From NCBI GenBank assembly GCA_903825035.1, contig CAIJYV010000034.1:1-64000 (forward strand): a stretch of 64,000 nucleotides of DNA, written 5' to 3'. Source of the stretch: an uncultured Actinomycetes bacterium. Its GTDB lineage: Bacteria > Actinomycetota > Acidimicrobiia > Acidimicrobiales > RAAP-2. The notes beneath the pieces were generated by a model. That model was not told where the DNA came from and ran no database searches. It was given only the letters and a program-made list of their open reading frames with translations. The stretch's first letter is position 1, and each line of letters begins with the position of its first letter. The position numbers and the translations under genes are program-made. Positions 1 to 9,272 of this stretch are shown piece after piece.

Positions 1-2271
1 CATAATTCGCCCAGCGCGCGCAAAACCAATACGGAGCTTTCGCTGCAGCATCGACGTTGAGCCCGATTGTGTTGAAAGCACCAACTCACGAGCCTTTTGC
101 AACATCACCTCATCGTCGCTGTCGGCAATCGCGCCGCTCACAGTTATTCCCTGCTTCTCGGTGGGCAGATCGGCCGCCACAATCGTCTCCGGCCTACCCC
201 CTTGAGATTTCCAAGCGCCGACAACCTTTCGCACCTCTTCTTCTGAAACCCACGGCGACTGGATGCGACGTGCCACATTCGACGAGGCCGTCAGTAGCAG
301 CATGTCGCCTTTACCAATAAGCCGCTCGGCTCCAGCTTGGTCCAGAATCACTCGAGAGTCCGCCAGCGAAGAAACCGCGAAGGCCATGCGAGATGGGACG
401 TTGGCTTTAATTACGCCCGTAATTACGTCAACCGATGGACGCTGCGTGGCGAGCACTAAGTGAATTCCAACGGCACGAGCCATCTGGGCGATGCGCACTA
501 CAGAGTCTTCTACGTCTCGGGCCGCCACCATCATTAGGTCATTCAACTCGTCGACGACGATAACAATGTACGGGAGCTCAGTTGCGGCCTCCGGCTCAGG
601 CACGTCCGATTCAAGGCCCGTAACACTTTCAATGATGTCGCCAACCTGGTGAGCGGAGGTGCGCTTCGGAGCAATTTCGCCACGCTCAATCATCTGGTGA
701 TAGCTGGTTATGTCTCGGGCACCATGTTCGGCCAATAGGTCGTAACGACTCTCCATTTCCTTAACGGCCCAGTTCAAGATGTTCGCCGCCTTGCGCGGAT
801 CTACAACTACTGGAGAAAGCAAGTGTGGAAGATCGTTATATTGACCAAGTTCGACTCGTTTGGGGTCAATGAGCACCAATCGGAGTTGATCAGGGGTTGC
901 ACGCATGACCAGACCGGTAATCAAAGAGTTAATGCAAGAGCTCTTTCCTGCGCCAGTCGCACCCGAAATCAAAACGTGAGGCATTTCTCCAAGATTGACC
1001 ATGACGGTCTTTCCCGAAATGTCACGTCCGAGTGGCACGTCGAGCGGGTGGTGGGCCGCTAGCGCCTCGGGTGAAGTCATTACGTCACCAAGCGCTACCA
1101 GTGAACGATTTCGGTTCGGAACTTCAATACCGATTGCGGAACGCCCTGGAATTGGAGCCAGGATACGGACATCGGGCGAAGCCATTGCGTAGGCGATGTC
1201 TTTGTTCAGCGATGTGATCTTGGCGACCTTCACCCCTGGTCCAATTTCCAGTTCAAATCGAGTTACCGCTGGTCCGACGGTGTAACCCACCAGTGTGGTC
1301 TCGACCCCGTGGGCGTTAAGGGCCTCAACGAGTGCCTCTCCCGACTCATCAGTCGCTGACCTATCGGTTTTAGTGTCTTTGGTCTTCGTGAGTAACGAAA
1401 GGGGCGGCAGCTCCCAGATTTCTGGTCGAGTTGGAACCTTCGCTTTTGGAGCGGGCGGTGGAGTCACCAGGTCTGAATCGTCCTCGACCTCATCGTCTCT
1501 ATTGAAAATAAAGCTTTCGGAAACTGGCTCTTCCTCAATCTCTTCTTCGGCCTCTTCTTCATCGTCTTCTTCAGGTTCCTCTACGTAATCGGGCTCGTCT
1601 AGGAAGGAATCTTCGTAGGTGTCTTCCTCTTCGTATTCCTCTTCGTCATCGACCTTGTCGGCACGAGCCGCAAGGGTGCTTCTGAATGAGCGCCAGAAAA
1701 ATCGAAAACCTCTACCGATCGAGAACAGAAGTGTGCGAAGCCCAATTCCGGTTAGGACCATCGAGGCGACCACCATGATTGCCACCAGCGTTACGTAACC
1801 GCCAATGACTCCGACGGTCTGTACTAGCGAATTTCCAATCAGCACGCCAAGAAAACCACCCGCATCCGCTATCGCGGTGAGTGGCGCGGAAAATGAGGGG
1901 TGTCCGGCCGATAGATCTCCGAGGCCACTGACCCCCGCCATGCCGAGTCCAATCCCCCAACTCAGGCGCGCGCCGTCAATTTCAATTTTGTTCCAGACCA
2001 AGAGCACGCCGAGCACCAGCAGAACCAACGGAACCACGAGCTTCGATATCCCAATGGCGTCAGCTAGAACACGCGAGAGGCCTTGACCTACAGGTCCAAG
2101 AACGGAGAATTGCGCGAGCAGAGCGAAAATTCCAATGACAAACAGGACCACAATCCAGATATCGCGTTGGTGGCGAGCCCACAGGCTCTCACGCTCGGAT
2201 CGCTCCCGAGCAGGTTTCTTTTTTGGTGCGCTCTTTTTGGCCGGCGCCTTTTTGCCTCGGGAAGTAGCCAC
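1..2271 (-). CDS. ftsK: DNA translocase FtsK/SpoIIIE (C-terminus runs just off the window edge)
   Basis: Minus-strand reading from GTG at 2271 gives MATSRGKKAPAKK..., then TM segments, an acidic linker and the motor. The window edge reads ...MLQRKLRIGFARAGRIM, the conserved FtsK gamma-domain motif. Not in the ORF track because it is open at the edge. Confidence 0.93.
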   Translation of the reverse strand, partial: MATSRGKKAPAKKSAPKKKPARERSERESLWARHQRDIWIVVLFVIGIFALLAQFSVLGPVGQGLSRVLADAIGISKLVVPLVLLVLGVLLVWNKIEIDGARLSWGIGLGMAGVSGLGDLSAGHPSFSAPLTAIADAGGFLGVLIGNSLVQTVGVIGGYVTLVAIMVVASMVLTGIGLRTLLFSIGRGFRFFWRSFRSTLAARADKVDDEEEYEEEDTYEDSFLDEPDYVEEPEEDDEEEAEEEIEEEPVSESFIFNRDDEVEDDSDLVTPPPAPKAKVPTRPEIWELPPLSLLTKTKDTKTDRSATDESGEALVEALNAHGVETTLVGYTVGPAVTRFELEIGPGVKVAKITSLNKDIAYAMASPDVRILAPIPGRSAIGIEVPNRNRSLVALGDVMTSPEALAAHHPLDVPLGRDISGKTVMVNLGEMPHVLISGATGAGKSSCINSLITGLVMRATPDQLRLVLIDPKRVELGQYNDLPHLLSPVVVDPRKAANILNWAVKEMESRYDLLAEHGARDITSYHQMIERGEIAPKRTSAHQVGDIIESVTGLESDVPEPEAATELPYIVIVVDELNDLMMVAARDVEDSVVRIAQMARAVGIHLVLATQRPSVDVITGVIKANVPSRMAFAVSSLADSRVILDQAGAERLIGKGDMLLLTASSNVARRIQSPWVSEEEVRKVVGAWKSQGGRPETIVAADLPTEKQGITVSGAIADSDDEVMLQKARELVLSTQSGSTSMLQRKLRIGFARAGRIM

Positions 2272-2330
2272 GGGTATCCAATTTACCTAATTTTTGTTCG
2301 AAATCTGACCTTTAGTCCTAATCTTGTGGT

Positions 2331-3107
2331 GTGACTAACCAGCCAGACGCCAGCACCCTCTCCCTCGCCGAGCGCCTAGGTGTTCTCGCCATGACCGCCA
2401 CGGTTCGCTCAGTCGAGGCCATGTCCCCGTCGCTGTCAGAGGTGACCTTGGATGTTCCAGATATTGCAATTGGCGGTGCACCGGGCAATGACGTGATGAT
2501 CGCCGTTCCAAAACCAGATGGCGGGTTGGCTCGACGACGATTCTCGATTCGCAGTTTCGACCCCGAGCAGAACACCGTTAGCTTTTGGATTACCACTCAC
2601 CACGACGGTCTCGCTTCAGAGTGGCTGCGCAGTGCGAAACCCGGTTCTGTTACGGACCTCGTGGGGCCACGCGGAAAGATTCAGCTCGCACCTCTGGCCG
2701 ATTGGTACCTCTTCGTGGGCGACATTTCCGCCCTGGGGGCCTTTTACAACTTGGCTGAAGCCATTGAACTGCCCGGCAAGGCGATATTCATCGTCGAAGT
2801 TCCGAGCGCGCAAGACATCGTCACCGCTTCGTTTGACGAGGGGCTCGGCGTCACTGGAATCTTCGTAGAACGCCAAGGACGAGAACCGAATGATCCAGAA
2901 GGATTATTACGGGGCTTAGCTGCCTTCGAATTCCCCGAGGGCGAAGGACACGCGTACCTCTTCGGAGAGTTCAAGCAAATCAATGCTGTAAAGATTGCTC
3001 TGCTCGACCGTGGGCTGACGACCGAGCAACTATCAATGAAGGCGTTTTGGCGCCAAGGCAAGGCCAATCAAGACCACGGCGAACCCGACAAAACTCCCGA
3101 GCTTTAG
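2331..3107 (+). CDS. siderophore-interacting (SIP/ViuB-type) FAD-binding ferric reductase-like protein
   Basis: 258 aa ORF with RRRFSIRSFDPEQNTVSFWITTHHDGLASEWLRSAKPGSVTDLVGPRG and a C-terminal SIP domain (YLFGEFKQ...FWRQGKANQDH). Confidence 0.8.
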   Translation: MTNQPDASTLSLAERLGVLAMTATVRSVEAMSPSLSEVTLDVPDIAIGGAPGNDVMIAVPKPDGGLARRRFSIRSFDPEQNTVSFWITTHHDGLASEWLRSAKPGSVTDLVGPRGKIQLAPLADWYLFVGDISALGAFYNLAEAIELPGKAIFIVEVPSAQDIVTASFDEGLGVTGIFVERQGREPNDPEGLLRGLAAFEFPEGEGHAYLFGEFKQINAVKIALLDRGLTTEQLSMKAFWRQGKANQDHGEPDKTPEL

Positions 3108-4762
3108 AAGACGACTACCGCCGGCAGCAAAACTGGCTGACGCCTAAATCGCTGACCTAACAGGCGTCCCGCACACCGCTGGGCCACTCGGTTGAGAACC
3201 TCGGCGTTGCGTTCACCTTCGCGCAAGGCTTCAGTCAGAGCGGCCCGAACTTCATGGGCAATCACCTGCTGAACGCTTCGATCCCCCTCTCCTTCGAACC
3301 AGCCGCGAGCAGTGACACTCACCTCATGCACGATCTCACCGCGTTCACCATCAATACCCGCAGAAATCATCAAAACGCCGAACTCCGCGAGCATCCGACG
3401 CTCTTCGAGTGGGCGTTCATCGAGGTCGCCTGCGCCACCATCGATGTAGTGAAATCCAGCGGGGATCTGTCCCGCGCGACGAATTCCCTTTTCGCTGACC
3501 TCGACCTGGTCCCCATCTTCACAAACCAAAATGTGTGAACGCTCAAGGCCCATGGACTCCGCTAGTGCCGCGTGGTGAATCATGTGGCGGTATTCGCCGT
3601 GCACGGGGATGAAATTCTTCGGACGCAGCAACTGGTGATAGGTGCGCAGCTCTCCCTGGCGAGCGTGGCCGGAGGCGTGTACCGGTTCTTGACCCGAGTG
3701 AATCACTTCGGTTCCCGTGCGAGTCAAGTCATCTATTACTCGGCCTACGCTCCACTCATTGCCCGGAATTGGATGCGAGCTCAGGATAATTGTGTCTTCT
3801 GGCCCCACCTTCAGGTAGCGGTTGTCGCCTCGGGCCAACTTAGAGAGTGCCGCCATAGGCTCGCCCTGAGCTCCCGTACAGATGACACAGACTTCACCCG
3901 GCTCATAACGATCAATATTCTCAACCGCAATGAAGTCTGCTTTGTCGACATGGAGCAGATTGAGTTTGCGAGCCAGTTTGGCGTTCGCCTCCATGGACCG
4001 ACCCATTAAGCACACTTTGCGATTCTGCTCGAGTGCGATGTTAATAATTTGCTGCACCCGGTGAATGTGGGACGAGAAGCAAGCAACCACCATGCGCCGA
4101 TCGGAGCGCTCTAAGAACAATCGGCGAAGCGAAGCGCCGACACTCGACTCCGAAGCGGTGAAGCCTGGTTCTTCTGCGTTAGTGGAGTCGCACAGCAAGA
4201 GAGCAACTCCCTCGTCTCCCAGTTGAGCGAGCCGAGAAACATCAGTGCGGCGACCATCTATTGGCGTTAAGTCCAACTTGAAGTCGCCCGAGTGTACGAT
4301 CACCCCAGCCTTGGTATGAAAGGCCAAGGCGTGGGCACTCGGCACCGAGTGCGTAACGGGAATAAATTCCACTTCGAACGGTCCAATTCGGCGTCGCTCG
4401 CGGTCTTCGACTTCAATGAAGGTCAAATCTGAATTGACCTTTGCTTCGCTCAATCGGTGCTTCGCGAATCCAACCGTCAAAGCAGAGCCATAAATCGGAA
4501 CATTTACGTCTTTCACCAAATACCGAAGTGCGCCGGTGTGGTCTTCATGTCCGTGAGTCAAGGCGATGCCATCAATCTTGTCTTTACGCTCAATTAACCA
4601 ACGGAAGTCCGGAAGGATGAGGTCTACCCCATACATATTGGGCTCTGGAAACATCAGCCCTGCGTCGACGACAACAATTCGACCATCTTGCTCTATCGCC
4701 GCACAGTTGCGTCCAATTTCACCGAGTCCACCAAGGAAGGTTACGCGTACTTGATCAGCCAC
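3104..4762 (-). CDS. rnj: ribonuclease J
   Basis: MADQVRVTFLGGLGEIGRN...LTHGHEDHTGAL; metallo-beta-lactamase/beta-CASP. GTG start at 4762 preferred over the longer ORF (4804), giving an 8-bp overlap with dapA. Confidence 0.93.
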   Translation of the reverse strand: MADQVRVTFLGGLGEIGRNCAAIEQDGRIVVVDAGLMFPEPNMYGVDLILPDFRWLIERKDKIDGIALTHGHEDHTGALRYLVKDVNVPIYGSALTVGFAKHRLSEAKVNSDLTFIEVEDRERRRIGPFEVEFIPVTHSVPSAHALAFHTKAGVIVHSGDFKLDLTPIDGRRTDVSRLAQLGDEGVALLLCDSTNAEEPGFTASESSVGASLRRLFLERSDRRMVVACFSSHIHRVQQIINIALEQNRKVCLMGRSMEANAKLARKLNLLHVDKADFIAVENIDRYEPGEVCVICTGAQGEPMAALSKLARGDNRYLKVGPEDTIILSSHPIPGNEWSVGRVIDDLTRTGTEVIHSGQEPVHASGHARQGELRTYHQLLRPKNFIPVHGEYRHMIHHAALAESMGLERSHILVCEDGDQVEVSEKGIRRAGQIPAGFHYIDGGAGDLDERPLEERRMLAEFGVLMISAGIDGERGEIVHEVSVTARGWFEGEGDRSVQQVIAHEVRAALTEALREGERNAEVLNRVAQRCAGRLLGQRFRRQPVLLPAVVVF

Positions 4763-5651
4763 GAGAACTACAAACTTCGCTCCACAGCACTGCGGCCTGG
4801 GCATCTAAAACCTCGTCGCTCGGAGCGTGCGGGAGTCGACACTGTCCAACTGGAATACCAATGACTCGCATCATGGCTTTAGAGGGCATTGGGTTTGGAT
4901 AGGTTTCATTTCCCTCGAATATGCAGCTCGGCGCCAATTGCTCGGCGAATTGTTGAGCGGTAGTTAAATCTCCTTGCTCAAAGGATCCAATCAAGCTTTG
5001 GAATTCAGGTCCAGCCCAGTGCGACGCAACCGAAACAATTCCCACTGCGCCCTCGGCCAGAAAATCTAGGAGCAGACCGTCATCGCCGCTGTACAGGTCA
5101 ATGCGCTCGCCTAAAGTCTGCTTGACGTGCCGCGCAGTATTCAGATCCCCCGAAGCGTCTTTGAGCGCCACCACATTCGTATGTTCTTGGACCAAGGCGA
5201 TAGTAGTTTCTCCGGCAATTTTTCGCCCAGTGCGCGATGGAATGTCGTAGAGCATCACGGGAAGTTCCGTGGCTGCTGCAATGGCACTTAGGTGCCCTTT
5301 AATGCCTGCTTGATTGGGGCGAGAGTAAGCCGGAGTCGTGGCGAGCACGCCAGCGACCGCGGTTCCCTTTAACCGTTTGGTTAGCTCCACCGATTGCTGA
5401 GTATTCGCAAAGGTCGAGCCCGCGAGTACCGGAACGGTGACCGCATTCGCGATCTGGGCGAAGAGTTCAAATTTTTCGTCGTCGCTCAGTGCTGGTCCTT
5501 CGCCCGTGGAGCCAGCGACCACGAGTCCATCAGAACCATTAGCAACTAGGTAGCGAGCGAGTTCGGTCGCAACGTCCAGGTCGACCTTCCCCTCAGGGCT
5601 AAAGGGCGTCACCATTGCCGTTAGGACATGTCCAAATCGCGGCGAACTCAT
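4755..5651 (-). CDS. dapA: 4-hydroxy-tetrahydrodipicolinate synthase
   Basis: 298 aa; VAGSTGEGPALSDDEK, YDIPSRTG, ALKDASGDL motifs. Confidence 0.95.
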   Translation of the reverse strand: MSSPRFGHVLTAMVTPFSPEGKVDLDVATELARYLVANGSDGLVVAGSTGEGPALSDDEKFELFAQIANAVTVPVLAGSTFANTQQSVELTKRLKGTAVAGVLATTPAYSRPNQAGIKGHLSAIAAATELPVMLYDIPSRTGRKIAGETTIALVQEHTNVVALKDASGDLNTARHVKQTLGERIDLYSGDDGLLLDFLAEGAVGIVSVASHWAGPEFQSLIGSFEQGDLTTAQQFAEQLAPSCIFEGNETYPNPMPSKAMMRVIGIPVGQCRLPHAPSDEVLDAQAAVLWSEVCSSRG

Positions 5652-5687
5652 GTGCCTAAGTTACCAGCCAAAGGTGAAATCTTCGCG

Positions 5688-6458
5688 CTAGGCCAGAAAA
5701 GATTCAATGCCGTGAATGAACTGTGGAGACCCATTCACTCCCCTGAGTGCGAGAGCCACTCCTTGGACAAATGAGGTGCGATCGAACGAATCGTGACGAA
5801 TCGTCAACCCTTCACCAGGTCCGCCGAAAATTACCTCTTGGTGAGCCACGAGCCCAGGTAAACGAACCGAATGGATGTGCACGCCACCCGCGCTCTGCGC
5901 GCCACGTGCACCAGGTATCGTCTGGCGCTCGGTCATGTCATCGAATCTTGGGAGTCCAGCCACTGCTCGAGCGTCGTCGATTGCCTTCGCGGTAGTCAGT
6001 GAGGTTCCAGATGGAGCATCAAGCTTTTTGTCGTGGTGCAACTCGATAATCTCTGCCCGAGGAAAGTACGGAGCCGCCATGGCGGCGAAGCGCTCAGAGA
6101 GCACCGCACCAAGGGAGAAATTGGAGGCCAGCACAACACTGGTGACCGTTCCGGCCTTGGCGAGTTGGGCCCTCTGATCAGCATTCAGACCAGTCGTGCC
6201 CGTTACGAGTGAGACCTTGTTCGCAGCGCACCACAGGCTCAACGAAGGGATTGCGTCGGAATTCGAAAAATCCACCACATGAGAGATCGAAGTATCGGAG
6301 AGTTCATCGACGGACCGTGCCCAACGTGCGCCGAAGAGTTCACGAGGCTCATGGGAGTCGACGAGCGCGACCAGCGATATGTCATCAAATGCGCTTAAGC
6401 CCTCGGCCATTGCTTGGCCCATGCGACCAGCGCCACCGTTGATTGCGAGACGAATCAT
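5688..6458 (-). CDS. dapB: 4-hydroxy-tetrahydrodipicolinate reductase
   Basis: 256 aa; INGGAGRMGQ N-terminus, ELHHDKKLDAPSGT motif. Confidence 0.95.
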   Translation of the reverse strand: MIRLAINGGAGRMGQAMAEGLSAFDDISLVALVDSHEPRELFGARWARSVDELSDTSISHVVDFSNSDAIPSLSLWCAANKVSLVTGTTGLNADQRAQLAKAGTVTSVVLASNFSLGAVLSERFAAMAAPYFPRAEIIELHHDKKLDAPSGTSLTTAKAIDDARAVAGLPRFDDMTERQTIPGARGAQSAGGVHIHSVRLPGLVAHQEVIFGGPGEGLTIRHDSFDRTSFVQGVALALRGVNGSPQFIHGIESFLA

Positions 6459-9202
6459 AACTCCACCCTAGTTCTGCGCTTGCTCAAAACTCCGGTTAGG
6501 AAATAGAGAGCGGCGAAGAACCAAACGATTCCCGTCAGGAGTGAAGCTATCGCCCCGAGTTCGATATACGGTGCGTGGTAGTGCCAATGGATTCTCCACC
6601 TGCCAGTTGGGACCCGAGTCGAGAGAATTAGTCCGTGTCGAAATACTGGCAAGTTTTGGACTTTGCGAGTTTGAAGATTTTGCGCGGTCGCTCGCCATCC
6701 AGGTAAATATGCCATAGAGCGCGTCAGAGTTACGTACTTTGTGGCGTGAACGACGTCTAGTTCATCACCCCACGCCGAGCCTTGTGTGGAAACCAATCTG
6801 GAGTTGCCAACATTGCCAACCAGTTGAGTGGGTTGGAATTTAGCCAGATAGTGAAAGACGCTCAGCCCCCCGACGGTGCCCGATAAGGACCATTCGCTCG
6901 AGAGCGTAGTAATCGCATCTTGAAATGGCGTGACCAAGTCATACGAACCACGGTTTGGATCAAACACCTTGGCGTCGCTAACTCGGAATGGGGACAAGGA
7001 TGTCACCAGAATCCCGTAAGACGAAATTTGCTGTCCCCCGAAGTTGAATTTGAAAGTCGCCCCAGACCTAACTCCGAGGACCGATTTACCGGTCAGGTGG
7101 GCCCCGGAATCGAGCAGCTGACCATAAAACTCCGTGCCACCGAACAGCGATGGCGCTTCGGAAGCGATGAGGTCAAATTCACTCACATCGAGCGCTTGAC
7201 CCCAGTACCGATAGGCCGAGGAGGAATAGGGATTCACGCCACAGACTGGTTCGGGCTTGTGTTGCGCACTGTTGTGGTCAGCAAGCGATGCGGTGTTGAC
7301 GATGACCGTAGAGAGGTCCAGTTGCTTGAAAACACCGCGTTTGAACGCGCAGACATCAAACATGGCTCGCGGGTGGGTTCCGGTTAGCAGCGAGTAATGC
7401 TCATTGATCAGCGATCCATAACCTTGCACGCTCGGAAATCCCGTGAATACGTTCAAGTTCGGCAGGCCAATCTGCTCGACTTCAGTTTCGTTCGCGCCAA
7501 ATCGGTCGAGAATGGCGGTGCGTCCCGTAACGGGGCCCATGAGTTTGGATATTGTCGTGCGCGATGGCTCAGCGGTAATTGGATGATTGGCGACCGTTCC
7601 GGTAGTCAAGTACACGCTGGTTTGGCCCAAGGCGAGGAACAGAACTAAGTCAACAGTTGCCAGAGACACGAGAAGGCGAAAACGCTGAGGGAAGTTCTTG
7701 ACTAGTAACAGGGCTGCAAAAAGGAGTGCCAGGACTCCGAAAATAATGAAGACCGGCCACTGCTCGTTGATGAGGTGTGCCGACCGGGGAACTGCACCGA
7801 GCCAGAGCGCTGCACGGGTACCGCCCAACCACAGGCCCACTACGGTGCCAACGATAATCGTACAGACGGCAATAATCGACACCTTCGTTCGGCGCGACAG
7901 CTCTTCTGTCTTCCATCGTCCCTGCTTAACTTCTTCTAGCAGCCAGGCCAAAAAGAAACTCAGCGACAGATCAACAATGACGATGTTTCGACTCTGCAGC
8001 CTGGTCGAGCCAAACAGTGGAATGTGGCGGAATAGGTGTCCCAGTGGCGTAAAGCTCCCCCAAGTGGCGAATAGCCCAACGATTCCAAGAATGGCGAAGA
8101 CCACGAAATTTTGCTCACCATCTCGCCACCCCCGCCAACGCCGGCGCGAAAAGAACACGGCTGCCGCGAACAAGGCTAACAATCCAACATAACTCGTGAC
8201 TTCGGGCAAGTTGTAGTTGGCGTAGTAGCCGGGTTGGCCGAAACTTCCGTTTCCGCCAAGTAAGGTCGGAAACCACAAAAGCCCCGTCCAGCGAACCACC
8301 AATGAGCCAGAGCCAAAGAACCAATAGTTCAGACTCGCTCGCTGCGACAGGCCAATAAAGTCCCATCCCGGCAGCATCTGGATTAGGCCGATGCCGACGC
8401 CCCAACCCAATGCCACCGCACTGCCCAGTGCGAGAGCGGCCCGATGTTTGAGTGAAGGGAGTGCCCAATCTGAGCGCAGAACCATTGCGCACGCCAACAG
8501 AAGTAGGAACACCAATTCAATTTCAGCGATGGCACGAGGTTCGCCGGTTAAAAATGTCAGACCCCAAATTCCTGAAAGAGCGATGATCCACTTAGCGCTC
8601 ACCTGCATCAACAGGCGCCAGGTTGGCTCGAGATAGGCCGAAAGATTACGTTGCCACGCCAACATCACGAGCACCAGCCATGGCAAGAAGCTGTAGCCCT
8701 GGACCACCCCAAGATGGACCATCTGGCCCATCATCGCTCCGGCATACGCGTAGAAAAGGGCGGACACAAATGAAGGGGCTGAACTGAAGCCAAACCAGCG
8801 AGCAAGCGAATACATGCCCAAACCGGCCGCGAAATATACGGCAAAGAGATTGATTAGCCAAGCCAACGGCCCGGGCAGAAAGGCGAAAATAACCGTTAGC
8901 GGATACATCGCTCCCGCGTTCATCGCCCCGAGTAACGGAGTTCCTGAATTTGCGTAAACATTGAGCAACGGTAGATGGCCAGTTCGCAGAATTTGACCCG
9001 AGAGAACTCGCAACGGGTAGTTCTGGATGAGGTTGTCCCCCGCTAGCGCTGGGTGACCCAAGAGAGTTGGAATACCGAATAACAACCAGGGCAGAATCGC
9101 GAGGAGTGCGATGAACACCTTGTCGCTGCGCTCGAAGGGGCGGTACCACTCTGGCGCCCACCGCTCAATGGCAGTCGTATTCAAGGTGGGAGTTTTTTTC
9201 AT
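6455..9202 (-). CDS. YfhO-family polytopic membrane protein
   Basis: 915 aa, many TM segments; GDNLIQNYPLRVLSGQILRTGHLPLLNVYANSGTPLLGAMNAGAMYP is YfhO-like. Confidence 0.75.
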   Translation of the reverse strand: MKKTPTLNTTAIERWAPEWYRPFERSDKVFIALLAILPWLLFGIPTLLGHPALAGDNLIQNYPLRVLSGQILRTGHLPLLNVYANSGTPLLGAMNAGAMYPLTVIFAFLPGPLAWLINLFAVYFAAGLGMYSLARWFGFSSAPSFVSALFYAYAGAMMGQMVHLGVVQGYSFLPWLVLVMLAWQRNLSAYLEPTWRLLMQVSAKWIIALSGIWGLTFLTGEPRAIAEIELVFLLLLACAMVLRSDWALPSLKHRAALALGSAVALGWGVGIGLIQMLPGWDFIGLSQRASLNYWFFGSGSLVVRWTGLLWFPTLLGGNGSFGQPGYYANYNLPEVTSYVGLLALFAAAVFFSRRRWRGWRDGEQNFVVFAILGIVGLFATWGSFTPLGHLFRHIPLFGSTRLQSRNIVIVDLSLSFFLAWLLEEVKQGRWKTEELSRRTKVSIIAVCTIIVGTVVGLWLGGTRAALWLGAVPRSAHLINEQWPVFIIFGVLALLFAALLLVKNFPQRFRLLVSLATVDLVLFLALGQTSVYLTTGTVANHPITAEPSRTTISKLMGPVTGRTAILDRFGANETEVEQIGLPNLNVFTGFPSVQGYGSLINEHYSLLTGTHPRAMFDVCAFKRGVFKQLDLSTVIVNTASLADHNSAQHKPEPVCGVNPYSSSAYRYWGQALDVSEFDLIASEAPSLFGGTEFYGQLLDSGAHLTGKSVLGVRSGATFKFNFGGQQISSYGILVTSLSPFRVSDAKVFDPNRGSYDLVTPFQDAITTLSSEWSLSGTVGGLSVFHYLAKFQPTQLVGNVGNSRLVSTQGSAWGDELDVVHATKYVTLTRSMAYLPGWRATAQNLQTRKVQNLPVFRHGLILSTRVPTGRWRIHWHYHAPYIELGAIASLLTGIVWFFAALYFLTGVLSKRRTRVEL

Positions 9203-9223
9203 TTCAATAATTATGCGCGAAAA

Positions 9224-9256
9224 CCCGCCACCTGCTGAATATCAACAAGTGGCGGG
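9224..9256 (-). terminator. intrinsic terminator downstream of pnp
   Basis: CCCGCCAC...GTGGCGGG 8-bp stem, followed by TTTTCG on the minus strand. Confidence 0.75.
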
Positions 9257-9272
9257 ATTTCGACAGAACTAA